From positions 1,116,001 to 1,180,000 of the forward strand of contig OZ243941.1 of the NCBI GenBank assembly GCA_965214205.1: 64,000 nucleotides of DNA. Direction: 5' to 3'. Under the pieces are notes generated by a model. It ran no database searches. It was given only the letters and a program-made list of their open reading frames with translations, and was not told the DNA's origin. Below are positions 22,854 through 31,357 of the stretch, piece by piece. The first letter of the stretch is position 1, and every line of letters begins with the position of its first letter. A program made the translations under genes and the position numbers. The DNA comes from G963663315 sp965214205. Lineage in GTDB: Bacteria; Pseudomonadota; Gammaproteobacteria; Arenicellales; Poriferihabitantaceae.

Positions 22854-24065
22854 TTACTTTTTCCGGCTGGCGGCGATTCGCATCCGCAAGGCATTCAGTT
22901 TGATGAAGCCGGTTGCGTCAGCCTGGTTATAGGCGCCGGCATCCTCTTCGAAGGTCACAATTTTCTCGTCGAACAACGAATCGGTTTTTGACTGACGTCC
23001 CAGCACATCGACATTGCCCTTGTACAAGCGCAGCCGGACCTCTCCGTTCACGGTCGCCTGGGAGGCGTCGATCATACCCTGCATCATGACCCGCTCCGGG
23101 CTGAACCAGTAACCGTTGTAGACCAGACTGGCATAGCGCGGCATCAGTTCGTCCTTCAGATGGGCTACCTCCCGGTCCACGGTGAGTGATTCGATCGCGC
23201 GATGGGCCTTATGGATGATGGCGCCGCCCGGGGTTTCATAGCAGCCCCTGTTCTTCATGCCGACATACCGGTTTTCGACAATGTCCGCCCGGCCAATGCC
23301 GTGGAGCGACCCCCGTCTGTTCAAATCCACCATAACCTGCGCCGGAGTCAGCTCCTGGCCGTTGATCGACACGACATCTCCCTGCTTGAAGCCAAGCAGC
23401 AATTCTTCCGGCGCGTCCGGCGCGTCCATCGGAGAGTTGGTCCAGCCCCAGGCTTCATCACCGGGTGTTGTCCATGGGTCTTCCAGTTCCCCCCCCTCAT
23501 GAGAGATATGCAACAGATTCGCGTCAATCGAATAAGGGGAACCGCCGTCTTTTTTCTTCTCGATATGAATGCCATGCTTCTGCGCGTACTCCATCAGCTT
23601 TTCCCGGGAGGTCAGATTCCACTCTCGCCAGGGCGCGATGATCCGGATATCCGGGTTCAGGGCGTATGCGGACAACTCGAATCGGACCTGGTCGTTGCCT
23701 TTGCCGGTGGCGCCATGCGAGATGGCGTCGGCATTGGTCTTGCGGGCGGTTTCAACCAGGTGTCTGGCGATCAGCGGACGGGCGATCGAGGTGCCCAGCA
23801 AGTATTCGCCTTCGTAGACCGCATTGGCGCGAAACATCGGGAAAACATAATCACGGGCGAATTCTTCGGTCAGGTCTTCGATGAATATATCCCGGATTCC
23901 ATACTTTTGCGCTTTCTTGCGGGCCGGTTCGAGGTCTTCACCCTGACCGATATCCGCTGTGAAGGTGACCACCTCGCAGTGGTATTCATCCTGCAGCCAT
24001 TTCAGGATGATTGACGTATCCAGTCCTCCGGAATAGGCCAGAACAGCCTTGTTGATTTCTGACAT
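22854..24065 (-). CDS. argG: Argininosuccinate synthase
   Basis: Cytoplasmic enzyme that joins citrulline and aspartate with ATP to form argininosuccinate. The 403 residues match the short bacterial form. Seen: the PP-loop AYSGGLDTSIILKWLQ (about residues 10-25), FTADIGQGEDLEPAR, SHGATGKGNDQVRFELS (citrulline/aspartate and ATP contacts), PWREWNLTSREKLM, the KKKDGGSPYSIDANLLHISHEGGELEDP region, and GRADIVENRYVGMKNRGCYETPGG. It is divergent from argF, with 77 bp between the start codons, so the two arginine genes could share a control region; no canonical ARG box was recognised. An extended -10 (TGATATAAT on the minus strand, complement of 24101-24106) precedes it. Confidence 0.97.
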   Translation of the reverse strand: MSEINKAVLAYSGGLDTSIILKWLQDEYHCEVVTFTADIGQGEDLEPARKKAQKYGIRDIFIEDLTEEFARDYVFPMFRANAVYEGEYLLGTSIARPLIARHLVETARKTNADAISHGATGKGNDQVRFELSAYALNPDIRIIAPWREWNLTSREKLMEYAQKHGIHIEKKKDGGSPYSIDANLLHISHEGGELEDPWTTPGDEAWGWTNSPMDAPDAPEELLLGFKQGDVVSINGQELTPAQVMVDLNRRGSLHGIGRADIVENRYVGMKNRGCYETPGGAIIHKAHRAIESLTVDREVAHLKDELMPRYASLVYNGYWFSPERVMMQGMIDASQATVNGEVRLRLYKGNVDVLGRQSKTDSLFDEKIVTFEEDAGAYNQADATGFIKLNALRMRIAASRKK

Positions 24066-24100
24066 GGTTGTTTTCGTATTTTGGTAAGCTATCAGGTTTT

Positions 24101-24106
24101 ATTATA
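24101..24106 (-). promoter_or_regulatory. Candidate -10 element of argG
   Basis: On the minus strand the sequence reads TGATATAAT, a TATAAT with an extended TG two bases earlier, about 35 bp before the argG start. No good -35 box is visible, which is common for extended -10 promoters. Confidence 0.4.
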
Positions 24107-24142
24107 TCATTAACCATGTAACCGTTTGAGAAGGACAGGCAA

Positions 24143-25051
24143 GTGGCAATTCGACATCTGTTAAGCTGTATGGATTTGACCGAACAAGAGCTTCGGCAAT
24201 TGATTTCGCGGTCCATTGAACTCAAGGCCGAGCTCCCCTCAGGCCGCCATACTCAATTCATGCAGGGCAAAACCGCGGTGCTGGTGTTCGAAAAACAGTC
24301 TACCCGTACCCGCGTCTCGTTTGAAACCGGCATCGGTCAATTCGGCGGGAACGCGATTTTCCTGTCGCCTTCCGACTCTCAACTGGGTCGCGGAGAGTCG
24401 ATAGCGGACACGGCACGGGTGCTTTCCAGAATGGCTGATCTGATCGTCATGCGAACCGGAGCGCACGCGCGCGTTGAGACGATGGCGGAAAACGCCTCGG
24501 TGCCGGTAATCAACGGATTATCCGACTACAATCATCCCTGCCAGATTCTCGCGGATATCCAGACATTTACCGAACATCGCGGAGATATCGGGGGCCGCAA
24601 GATCGCCTGGGTCGGTGATGGCAACAACGTGTGTCATTCGTGGATGAACGCGGCCCGGCAATTCGGTTTCGAACTGCACATTGCCACACCGAAAAATCAG
24701 CGGCCTGACGAGGCGCTGGCGATACAATGCGCGGACCATATCGTCCTGACCGAAGACCCGGTGGAGGCTTGCGCCGACGCGGCGTTGGTGGTTACCGATA
24801 CCTGGTCCGGAATGGGCTATGAAAAGGAAAAGAAATTTCGTGAGAAAATATTCAAAGGTTACTGCGTTGATCAGAAATTGATGGAGTGCGCGGCCAACGA
24901 CGCGCTGTTCATGCACTGCCTGCCGGCCTATCGCGGCAGTGAAGTGACCGCGGAAGTGATCGACGGCCCGCAAAGCGTAGTCTGGGACGAAGCGGAAAAC
25001 CGCCTGCACGCGCAAAAGGCGCTGATCGAATTTTTATTGTCGGGGGATTAA
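24143..25051 (+). CDS. argF: Ornithine carbamoyltransferase
   Basis: Transfers the carbamoyl group from carbamoyl phosphate to ornithine, giving citrulline, the substrate of the ArgG encoded divergently. 302 residues, as usual. Seen: carbamoyl-phosphate loop STRTRVSFE (about residues 53-61), the LGRGESIADTARVLSRM helix, NGLSDYNHPCQILAD, the ornithine-side WVGDGNNVCHSW and VTDTWSGMG, and HCLPAYRG near the C terminus. The start is GTG with GAGAAGGA upstream. A family typical of anabolic enzymes is indicated by the neighbouring argG, and no arginine deiminase genes are seen. Confidence 0.96.
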   Translation: MAIRHLLSCMDLTEQELRQLISRSIELKAELPSGRHTQFMQGKTAVLVFEKQSTRTRVSFETGIGQFGGNAIFLSPSDSQLGRGESIADTARVLSRMADLIVMRTGAHARVETMAENASVPVINGLSDYNHPCQILADIQTFTEHRGDIGGRKIAWVGDGNNVCHSWMNAARQFGFELHIATPKNQRPDEALAIQCADHIVLTEDPVEACADAALVVTDTWSGMGYEKEKKFREKIFKGYCVDQKLMECAANDALFMHCLPAYRGSEVTAEVIDGPQSVVWDEAENRLHAQKALIEFLLSGD

Positions 25052-25171
25052 CCCGGACTATCGCCATGTCATTGAATAAAAACCTTCACAAGGAAAGGCG
25101 AGAGAGATGTCTTTTTAATATATCTTTCTTACGTTATACTCTATTTTGGTGATCAGCAAATTGGAAGGTTT

Positions 25172-25453
25172 ATGGTTATGGTTACATCAGCACACAACGA
25201 CAGCGCAAAAGTTTTCATGGCAGGTAAGTCGCAGGCGGTGCGGTTGCCGAAGAAATATCGTTTCGCCGAAGGCTGCGACGAGGTTTCAATTCGGCAAGTT
25301 GGTCGCTCGCTCATTCTGAGCCCACGCTTCGCGGATTGGGACGAGTTTTGGGCAAATACTCCCCCGTTCGACGACGACATGGTCAAGATTGTTTTGGGCC
25401 GAGACGAGGCGGTCGCGAGAAATGACCCCAAACGTGCGAGCTTTGACGAATGA
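25172..25453 (+). CDS. vapB: VapB-type antitoxin (SpoVT/AbrB fold)
   Basis: Small DNA-binding antitoxin, 93 residues. The swapped-hairpin AbrB domain covers about residues 8-50 with the signature KVFMAGKSQAVRLPKKYRF and a following VSIRQVGRSLILSP; the acidic C-terminal tail (about 55-93) is expected to wrap the toxin. Its last codons overlap the vapC start as ATGA, so the pair is translationally coupled. Two ATGs, at 25172 and 25178, share one GGAAGG; the second has the better spacing. A TATACT at 25135-25140 may be the -10 box. Autoregulation by the VapBC complex is known for the family. Confidence 0.88.
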   Translation: MVMVTSAHNDSAKVFMAGKSQAVRLPKKYRFAEGCDEVSIRQVGRSLILSPRFADWDEFWANTPPFDDDMVKIVLGRDEAVARNDPKRASFDE

Positions 25454-25842
25454 AAGTCATGCTGGATACGGACAGTTGTATTTACCTGATTAATCGTCGT
25501 AAAGGAATGATGCCACAGGCGCGGTTACAGGACTGTTGCATTTCAGCCATCGTTTTAGGTGAATTGGAATTCGGCATTTTGAAAAGTCAGCGACCAGACA
25601 TGAATCGCAAACGGCTACAGAATTTTCTGAGTTCCGTTGCGGTGAGGCCAGTCGGAGAGGCCGAATCAATTGCTTACGGGGAAATCCGATTAGCATTAAA
25701 AACCCAACTGATTGGCCGCAACGACATGTGGATTGCGGCGCACGCAGTGGCGCTTGATCTAACACTTGTGACAAATAACATGCATGAATTTTCGCGCGTC
25801 CCCGGATTGGTTATTGATAACTGGTTGGATGAAAATCAATGA
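25450..25842 (+). CDS. vapC: VapC-type PIN-domain ribonuclease toxin
   Basis: 130-residue PIN ribonuclease; VapC toxins typically cut tRNA or rRNA and stop translation. Acidic active-site residues are seen as Asp in MLDTDSCIYLINR (about 5-7), Glu in LGELEFGI (about 38), Asp in RNDMWIAAHAVAL (about 95) and a fourth site in TLVTNNMHEFSRVPGL, where Asn-Asn stands in the usual position. It begins in the overlapping ATGA after vapB. The pair sits between argF and wrbA, convergent with nothing, and is a compact insertion in an otherwise core region. Confidence 0.9.
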   Translation: MKVMLDTDSCIYLINRRKGMMPQARLQDCCISAIVLGELEFGILKSQRPDMNRKRLQNFLSSVAVRPVGEAESIAYGEIRLALKTQLIGRNDMWIAAHAVALDLTLVTNNMHEFSRVPGLVIDNWLDENQ

Positions 25843-25913
25843 TCACGCTCTGCTCTGGGGATGAAACCCAATGGCCAGTTTGACCCGTTCATTAAATACC
25901 AACGGTAAGGCAG

Positions 25914-26516
25914 ATGAAGAAAATCCTGATTCTGTACTATAGTCGTCATGGCGCTACCGCGGAGTTGGCGAGGTGCGCGGGGCAGGGCGTGGAAAGTCTC
26001 GACCAGTGCGAAGCGGTGATGCGAACCGTGCCAGCGGTATCCACGGTCTGTGAAGCGACCGAAGAGGCCATTCACCCGACCGGGGATGTCTATGCGTCAA
26101 CCGATGACCTGGAAAGCTGCGCGGGGCTGATACTCGGCAGCCCCACCCGCTTTGGCGCTATCGCATCGCCATTGAAGTATTTTTTTGACCAGACTGTCCC
26201 GCAATGGCTGAACGGCGCCCTCAGGGATAAACCCGCCGCCGTATTTACCTCTTCCGCCAGCGCGCATGGCGGTCAGGAAAGTACCCTGCTATCCATGATG
26301 CTGCCCCTGATTCATCATGGCATGATCATCACAGGGCTGCCCTATAGCGGCACCCGACTTGCCCAGACACAGACCGGCGGCAGTCCTTACGGCGCAAGCC
26401 ATATTGCGGGTCCGAATGGCGTTCTGCCTGTCTCCGACGATGAAAAAGAGTTTTCGGAAATGCTCGGGCGCCGGGTAGCCGGTCTCGCCGTCGCCCTGGA
26501 TGGCAGGACGCTGTAG
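25914..26516 (+). CDS. wrbA: NAD(P)H:quinone oxidoreductase, WrbA family
   Basis: FMN-containing flavodoxin-like enzyme that carries out two-electron reduction of quinones, limiting semiquinone stress. The 200 residues match WrbA. Seen: ILILYYSRHGATAELARC (FMN phosphate loop, about 4-21), LILGSPTRFGAIASPLKYFFDQT (about 73-95) and FTSSASAHGGQESTLLSMMLPLIHHGMIITGLPY (about 112-145). The ATG has AAGGCAG upstream. It is convergent with hda, with 33 bp between the stops, and stands downstream of vapBC. Confidence 0.93.
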   Translation: MKKILILYYSRHGATAELARCAGQGVESLDQCEAVMRTVPAVSTVCEATEEAIHPTGDVYASTDDLESCAGLILGSPTRFGAIASPLKYFFDQTVPQWLNGALRDKPAAVFTSSASAHGGQESTLLSMMLPLIHHGMIITGLPYSGTRLAQTQTGGSPYGASHIAGPNGVLPVSDDEKEFSEMLGRRVAGLAVALDGRTL

Positions 26517-26549
26517 CGGCGAACCCTGGTCAGAACTCCGGTCAGGTTG

Positions 26550-27248
26550 TCACAGTAACGTTTTCAGGAAAGGGACGGTAATCTTGCGCTGATCCCGCAG
26601 TGAGGCGCTGTCGATTTTGTCGAGCAAGGCAAACAGCGACCCGGTATCGCGCCTGCAACGGGACATGATGAACGCGGTCACTTTTTCATCCAGATCAAAC
26701 CCCCGTGTCAGCGCCTGATGCCGCAACGCCTGCTGTTTCCCGGTTTCATCCAGAGGGCGGAGATGATAAACCCCGCCGCTGGCCAGACGGGATTCCAGAT
26801 CTTTCAGTTCCAGATTGATTTTGCCGGGCGGCGCCGAACCGCTGACGATCAGTGTCCCGGAATTCTGTATCACGCTCTCGTACAGCGACAGAACCTTCAC
26901 CTGCATATCGTTCAGGCCGGTAATCGTTCCAATATCATCAATGCAAAGGATGGTGTTTGCGGCAACCGGGATCAACCTATCCAGTTCGCTCTCGTCCCGC
27001 CCGGTCAGGGAGACGTAAATCCCGGACTTCGACCGCTTTTTAGCGCTCACGCAGCAGGCGTTGAGCAAGTGGGTTTTGCCACTGCCCGATTCTCCCCACA
27101 GATAGATGATCGGCCGGGTTTGAACCCCCGGAACCCCCGACAGCAGGCTATCCAGTTCCCGGACCAGTACCTCATTGCCTCTCTCGTAAAAACTTTCAAG
27201 AGCGGTATCGCCGACGGTATCAGCCGGTATCAGTGTCTGTTTGCTCAT
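26550..27248 (-). CDS. hda: DnaA regulatory inactivator Hda
   Basis: AAA+ protein that, with the DNA-bound sliding clamp, stimulates hydrolysis of DnaA-bound ATP and prevents over-initiation of replication. The 232 residues fit. Seen: Walker A as LWGESGSGKTHLLNACC (about residues 50-66), Walker B-like TILCIDDIGTI (about 98-108), the sensor region LIVSGSAPPGKIN and the LESRLASGGVYHLRPLDE block with the Arg-finger type residue. The clamp-binding motif expected at the N terminus (Q-L/I-x-L/P) would be KQTLIPADTV. Overlaps the end of the pgsA-like gene by 4 bp. Confidence 0.92.
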   Translation of the reverse strand: MSKQTLIPADTVGDTALESFYERGNEVLVRELDSLLSGVPGVQTRPIIYLWGESGSGKTHLLNACCVSAKKRSKSGIYVSLTGRDESELDRLIPVAANTILCIDDIGTITGLNDMQVKVLSLYESVIQNSGTLIVSGSAPPGKINLELKDLESRLASGGVYHLRPLDETGKQQALRHQALTRGFDLDEKVTAFIMSRCRRDTGSLFALLDKIDSASLRDQRKITVPFLKTLL

Positions 27249-27775
27249 TTTTCAGTCCGGTCGGCAAATTCCTGTCGAATTCCCCACAGCCATACATACT
27301 GGGCCCCGCTGACCACCGTCGAAATCAGCACTCCGAATATAAGCGCGTCAATCACCATCGGCACAGCAAGAATGGCCGACTTCGCCAGCAATACGGCGAC
27401 CATCAGTGAAATTTGCAGAAACGTGTTGACCTTGCTTGACCAGGTGGGCCGGACCGATACGGTTTGCACCATCACCGCAATAATCAGATAGCCAACCACG
27501 ATAACCAGGTCCCGGAACATCACCAGCACCACCAGCCAGAAAGGAATGTCACCCAGTATCGCCAGCATGACATAGGTACTGCCGATCAACAGTTTGTCCG
27601 CCATCGGGTCAAGCACCTTGCCCAGGCTTGAGACGCAATTGAACTGTTTGGCGATATATCCATCGAGGCCATCCGTGACGCCGGCGGCGATGAACAGGTA
27701 CAGCGCCAGATCATAGTTATGTTCATACAGCAACAGCACCAGTATCGGGCAGGACGCGATTCGGGCCAGGGTCAA
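27245..27775 (-). CDS. pgsA: CDP-alcohol phosphatidyltransferase, PgsA-like
   Basis: Inner-membrane enzyme making phosphatidylglycerol phosphate (or a related CDP-alcohol transfer product) from CDP-diacylglycerol. The complete CDP-OH-P motif is visible as DGLDGYIAKQFNCVSSLGKVLDPMADK (D-G..AK........G...D...D), with about five membrane segments, 176 residues. The first available conventional start is the TTG at 27775, yet the family consensus VPNLLTLAR continues upstream in the same frame, which stays open for 16 codons to a TGA without ATG, GTG or TTG. The true start may be a CTG, or the 5' end may be altered. It overlaps hda by 4 bp; the pair is divergent from purM. Confidence 0.82.
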   Translation of the reverse strand: MTLARIASCPILVLLLYEHNYDLALYLFIAAGVTDGLDGYIAKQFNCVSSLGKVLDPMADKLLIGSTYVMLAILGDIPFWLVVLVMFRDLVIVVGYLIIAVMVQTVSVRPTWSSKVNTFLQISLMVAVLLAKSAILAVPMVIDALIFGVLISTVVSGAQYVWLWGIRQEFADRTEK

Positions 27776-28001
27776 CAGATTGGGGACGAGCGAGAGCAGA
27801 TTATGTACCTCAGGGTTGTGTCAGGAGTCAAAAAACAACTTCGGCTAACCTATCACTGCATCGGTCGATTTTCAAACATTTACAGAATAACTTTCGGTTT
27901 GAGCGCATCAGGCTGAATCAGTCATTGGATATACTTCATACCAGATTCAGGTTTGATCAGGCATAATCGGGACTGGATTCCCATTTACCCGAAATTGCCT
28001 G

Positions 28002-29051
28002 ATGCCGCTGGAAAAAAGTTCGAAAACTGCCCTGAGTTATAGTCAAAGCGGGGTCGATATAGACGCGGGAAACACTCTGGTTGATCGGATCAAGCCTGTG
28101 GTCCGGGAAACATTCCGTCCAGGCGTTCTTCAGGGGCCGGGCGGGTTTGGCGCATTGTTTGAATTGCCCGCAGGCCGATACCAGTCTCCGGTGCTGGTCT
28201 CCGGCACAGATGGCGTCGGCACCAAGCTGAAGCTGGCCGGCATGATGAATCGTCATCACACAATCGGGATCGACCTGGTTGCGATGTGTGTCAACGACAT
28301 CATCGTCTGTGGCGCTGAACCCCTGTATTTTCTGGACTATTTCGCCACCGGAAAGCTCAATGTGGATCAGGCGGAAACCATCATCCACGGCATTGCCGAG
28401 GGGTGCGTCCGCGCGGGTTGCGCCCTGGTCGGCGGGGAGACGGCGGAAATGCCGGGGATTTACGCTGCCGGGGATTACGACCTGGCCGGTTTCGTGGTCG
28501 GCGTTGTAGAAAAAAATGACATGATCACGCCTCAGCGGGTCTGTGCGGGAGATACGATCATCGGTCTGGGTTCTTCGGGACCCCATTCCAACGGTTATTC
28601 CCTGATCCGGAAAATTATCGAAGTCACCGGCAGCGATCTCAGCCAGGAATTTGAAGGGACCACACTGGGTGAGGCCCTGCTCACTCCCACCCGGATTTAT
28701 GTCAAAACGATTCTCGCCTTGCTTGAATCAGTCGAGATCACAGCTATCGCCCATATCACCGGCGGAGGATTGCCTGAAAATTTGCCGAGAGTTCTGCCGT
28801 CGGGCGTCAGCGCCCGGATTTCCCGATCATCGTGGACAATGCCTCCTGTTTTCAAATGGTTGCAGGAAGGCGGGCGGGTTGAGCAGGCTGAAATGCTGCG
28901 CACGTTCAATTGCGGGCTCGGCATGGTGGTTTGCGTCCATTCACGGGACGCGGATACCGCGGCCACCCGGCTTGAGGAGTTGGGGGAGACTGTCTTTATC
29001 CTGGGTGAGATTGTCGAATCCGACCGGGCCGGAGTGATCCTGGTCGATTAA
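28002..29051 (+). CDS. purM: Phosphoribosylformylglycinamidine cyclo-ligase
   Basis: AIR synthetase of de novo purine synthesis, closing the imidazole ring using ATP. 349 residues, typical. Seen: LSYSQSGVDIDAGN, GGFGALFELPAGRY, VSGTDGVGTKLKLA (about residues 66-79), IGIDLVAMCVNDIIVCGAEPLYFLDYFATG, LVGGETAEMPGIY, GLGSSGPHSNGYSLIRKI and AHITGGGLPENLPRVLP. It is followed 9 bp later by purN, and both are divergent from pgsA-hda, a common gammaproteobacterial arrangement. A purine-type regulator site (PurR box) was not recognised in the 226-bp upstream gap. Confidence 0.97.
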   Translation: MPLEKSSKTALSYSQSGVDIDAGNTLVDRIKPVVRETFRPGVLQGPGGFGALFELPAGRYQSPVLVSGTDGVGTKLKLAGMMNRHHTIGIDLVAMCVNDIIVCGAEPLYFLDYFATGKLNVDQAETIIHGIAEGCVRAGCALVGGETAEMPGIYAAGDYDLAGFVVGVVEKNDMITPQRVCAGDTIIGLGSSGPHSNGYSLIRKIIEVTGSDLSQEFEGTTLGEALLTPTRIYVKTILALLESVEITAIAHITGGGLPENLPRVLPSGVSARISRSSWTMPPVFKWLQEGGRVEQAEMLRTFNCGLGMVVCVHSRDADTAATRLEELGETVFILGEIVESDRAGVILVD

Positions 29052-29060
29052 CGCTGTGTC

Positions 29061-29672
29061 ATGCCTGCTCAAACTTTCAAACTGGTGGTCCTGATTTCCG
29101 GCAACGGCTCCAACCTGCAATCCATTATTGATCATATCCAGGCCGGAACTCTGGATGCCGGAATCATGGCGGTGATCAGTAACCGGGCGGACGCGTTCGG
29201 TCTTCACCGGGCCAGGTCCGCGGGTATCGAGGCGCTCACGATGGAGCCCGGAGATTATTCATCCGCGTGTGATTTTGACCAGGCCCTGGCGAAGACTGTG
29301 TCGCGCTATCAACCCGACCTGATCGCGCTGGCCGGGTATATGCGGATACTGGACGCGGCTTTCGTCGACCGGTTCGAGGGGAAAATCGTAAACATTCATC
29401 CTTCACTTCTGCCCAAATACAAGGGGCTGAATACCCATCAACGCGTCATTGACGCGGGCGATGCGGAACATGGGGCCAGTGTTCATTATGTGACTCATGA
29501 ACTGGACGACGGGCCGATCATTATCCAGCGGCGAGTGGAAATTTCACCTCAGGATACCGCCGCCACCCTGCAACAGAAAGTGCATCAGGCAGAACACCGG
29601 ATTTATCCGATTGCGATTCAGCGAATCGTGACCGGGGAAGTTAATTTCAATCGGATAAAATCGGAATCATGA
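29061..29672 (+). CDS. purN: Phosphoribosylglycinamide formyltransferase
   Basis: Transfers a formyl group from 10-formyl-tetrahydrofolate to GAR in purine synthesis. The 203 residues match. Seen: VVLISGNGSNLQSIIDHI (phosphate loop, about 9-26), the catalytic Asn-His in NIHPSLLPKYKGLNTHQRVIDAG (about 112-134), HGASVHYVTHELDDGPII with the catalytic Asp (about 148), and a C-terminal QQKVHQAEHRIYP helix. It overlaps the downstream DUF3108 gene in an ATGA junction. Confidence 0.96.
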   Translation: MPAQTFKLVVLISGNGSNLQSIIDHIQAGTLDAGIMAVISNRADAFGLHRARSAGIEALTMEPGDYSSACDFDQALAKTVSRYQPDLIALAGYMRILDAAFVDRFEGKIVNIHPSLLPKYKGLNTHQRVIDAGDAEHGASVHYVTHELDDGPIIIQRRVEISPQDTAATLQQKVHQAEHRIYPIAIQRIVTGEVNFNRIKSES

Positions 29673-30388
29673 TCAGACTATTCACGTCGGCCCGGTTCTC
29701 AACCGTGATTTCCCTGGCTGGCATGCTCTTGTTGTGCGGTACAACGCTGTCCTTTGCCGGAACGCTGGACCCCCGGACACTACTGCGATACTCGGTGGCG
29801 GAAGGAAGTATGACTGTCGGGGAACTGGAGGTGACTCTGGAGCGCGATGACAGGCAGATAAAATCGACCGTCATCGCCCACCTGGACGGGCTGGCAAAAT
29901 TGCTTCTGGGAGAATTTACCGCTGAAACCTGGTTTCATCTGGACGGCGGTCGCGCGATATTGGATCGGGGCCTGCGCAGGAAAGGGAAGGGCGATCCGGG
30001 GTCGGGTTTCATGGTCGATTACGTCACCAAAATAGTGAAACTCGATAATGGAACCAGTTATCCCATTCTGCCCGGCGAGCTGCTGGATTCAACCGAGTTC
30101 CCCGTTGCCCTGATCACTGCCGATCTCGCATCCGTGACCGGGAAAGTCGTATGGGAGGTCAATGCCCGAAGGGCGAGGCGCTATCTCTATCATGCGCCGA
30201 AACCCGAAATGCTCGAGCTTGATGGCAGAGTGTATAATACCTGGAAAGTGACCCGAAACAAGATTGGAGACACTCACAGAACGGTCACGTTCTGGCTGGA
30301 TCCGAACAGGCAGAATATTCCGTTGAAAATCGTAACCGTCAGAAAGGACAGGAAGACGACCCTGAGCCTGCGTGACCACTTCCTCTAG
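29669..30388 (+). CDS. DUF3108 domain envelope protein
   Basis: A 239-residue secreted protein. An N-terminal signal (basic RLFTSARFSTV, hydrophobic ISLAGMLLLCGTTLSFA, cleavage near residue 31) precedes a beta-rich DUF3108 domain (LRYSVAEGSMTVGELEVTLERDDRQIKSTVIAHLDGLAKLL and YNTWKVTRNKIGDTHRTVTFWLDPNRQNIPLKI). DUF3108 genes often lie after purN in gammaproteobacteria; their function is not established, although the last strands resemble lipid- or outer-membrane-associated barrels. Starts inside the purN stop (ATGA), so it is coupled to purine genes for expression only. Confidence 0.78.
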   Translation: MIRLFTSARFSTVISLAGMLLLCGTTLSFAGTLDPRTLLRYSVAEGSMTVGELEVTLERDDRQIKSTVIAHLDGLAKLLLGEFTAETWFHLDGGRAILDRGLRRKGKGDPGSGFMVDYVTKIVKLDNGTSYPILPGELLDSTEFPVALITADLASVTGKVVWEVNARRARRYLYHAPKPEMLELDGRVYNTWKVTRNKIGDTHRTVTFWLDPNRQNIPLKIVTVRKDRKTTLSLRDHFL

Positions 30389-30406
30389 CGGGGCGTCGGT
30401 GTAGCA

Positions 30407-31357
30407 ATGACCCAGGCGCTCAGTATTTCAAATCTGAGGAAAGTCTACGATAACGGCCATGTTGCCCTGAACGGCATCAATCTGGCTGTCGATCAGGGTG
30501 ACTTTTTCGGATTGATTGGCAAAAACGGCGCTGGCAAGTCAACCACGATCGGCATTATCTCTTCATTGATCAACAAGACCTCTGGTTCGGTCCGGATATT
30601 TGACATCGACATTGACGAGGATTTCGATCTGGCCAAATCCCGCATCGGCATTGTGCCCCAGGAGATCAACTTCAACATCTTCGAGACTCCTATGCAGATT
30701 GTGACGAATCAGGCGGGATACCATGGCATTCGCCGCAGACTGGCCAGTCAACGAGCGAAACATTATCTGGATATGCTGGGCCTTGGCGACAAAATGGATA
30801 CGCCTGCCAGGAAGCTGTCCGGAGGCATGAAACGGAGGCTGATGATTGCGCGCGCTCTGGTGAATAAACCCTGGTTGTTGATTCTGGATGAGCCGACCGC
30901 GGGCGTGGACATTGAGATCAGGCGATTGATGTGGGAATTTCTGGCGGAAATCAATGAGAAAGGGACCACCATCATATTGACGACCCACTATCTGGAAGAA
31001 GCGGAAAGCCTCTGCCGGAATATCGCGATCATAGAACGCGGCGAGCTGATGGAAAACACGGATACCAAAAGCCTGTTGTCCCAGTTGCGGCAGGATACCT
31101 ACGTGCTGGATCTGGCGTCACCGCTGACTCGACTGCCCGAATCGCTGGCTGATTCGTCTGATCAGACCTGGAAGTTAAGGAATGCGATGACTCTGGAAAT
31201 CATGGTGTCGAAGACCCAGGGTATGAATGCCGCCTTTGACCTGCTCTCAAAACATCAGATCCAGGTCGCGAGCATGCGTAACAAGACCAACAGGCTGGAG
31301 CAATTGTTCATGGAAATCACGGCCGAGAGCCCATCAGGCGATAGAGGGAAACCATGA
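30407..31357 (+). CDS. ABC transporter ATP-binding protein, YadG-like
   Basis: Nucleotide-binding subunit of an ABC-2 type exporter, 316 residues. Seen: Walker A GKNGAGKST (about residues 37-45), Q-loop (GIVPQEINFNIF), signature LSGGMKRRL (about 137-145), Walker B LLILDEPTAGVD (about 158-169) and the switch His in TTHYLEEAE. The C-terminal regulatory region after about 220 is typical of the drug/polysaccharide exporter class. It overlaps the permease gene by ATGA. Substrate is unknown; YadG-YadH relatives are poorly characterised. Confidence 0.9.
   Translation: MTQALSISNLRKVYDNGHVALNGINLAVDQGDFFGLIGKNGAGKSTTIGIISSLINKTSGSVRIFDIDIDEDFDLAKSRIGIVPQEINFNIFETPMQIVTNQAGYHGIRRRLASQRAKHYLDMLGLGDKMDTPARKLSGGMKRRLMIARALVNKPWLLILDEPTAGVDIEIRRLMWEFLAEINEKGTTIILTTHYLEEAESLCRNIAIIERGELMENTDTKSLLSQLRQDTYVLDLASPLTRLPESLADSSDQTWKLRNAMTLEIMVSKTQGMNAAFDLLSKHQIQVASMRNKTNRLEQLFMEITAESPSGDRGKP

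Noticed and set aside
24066..24142. ARG box between argG and argF
   Set aside because: No 18-bp palindrome resembling TGAAT-A/T-ATTCA was found in the gap.
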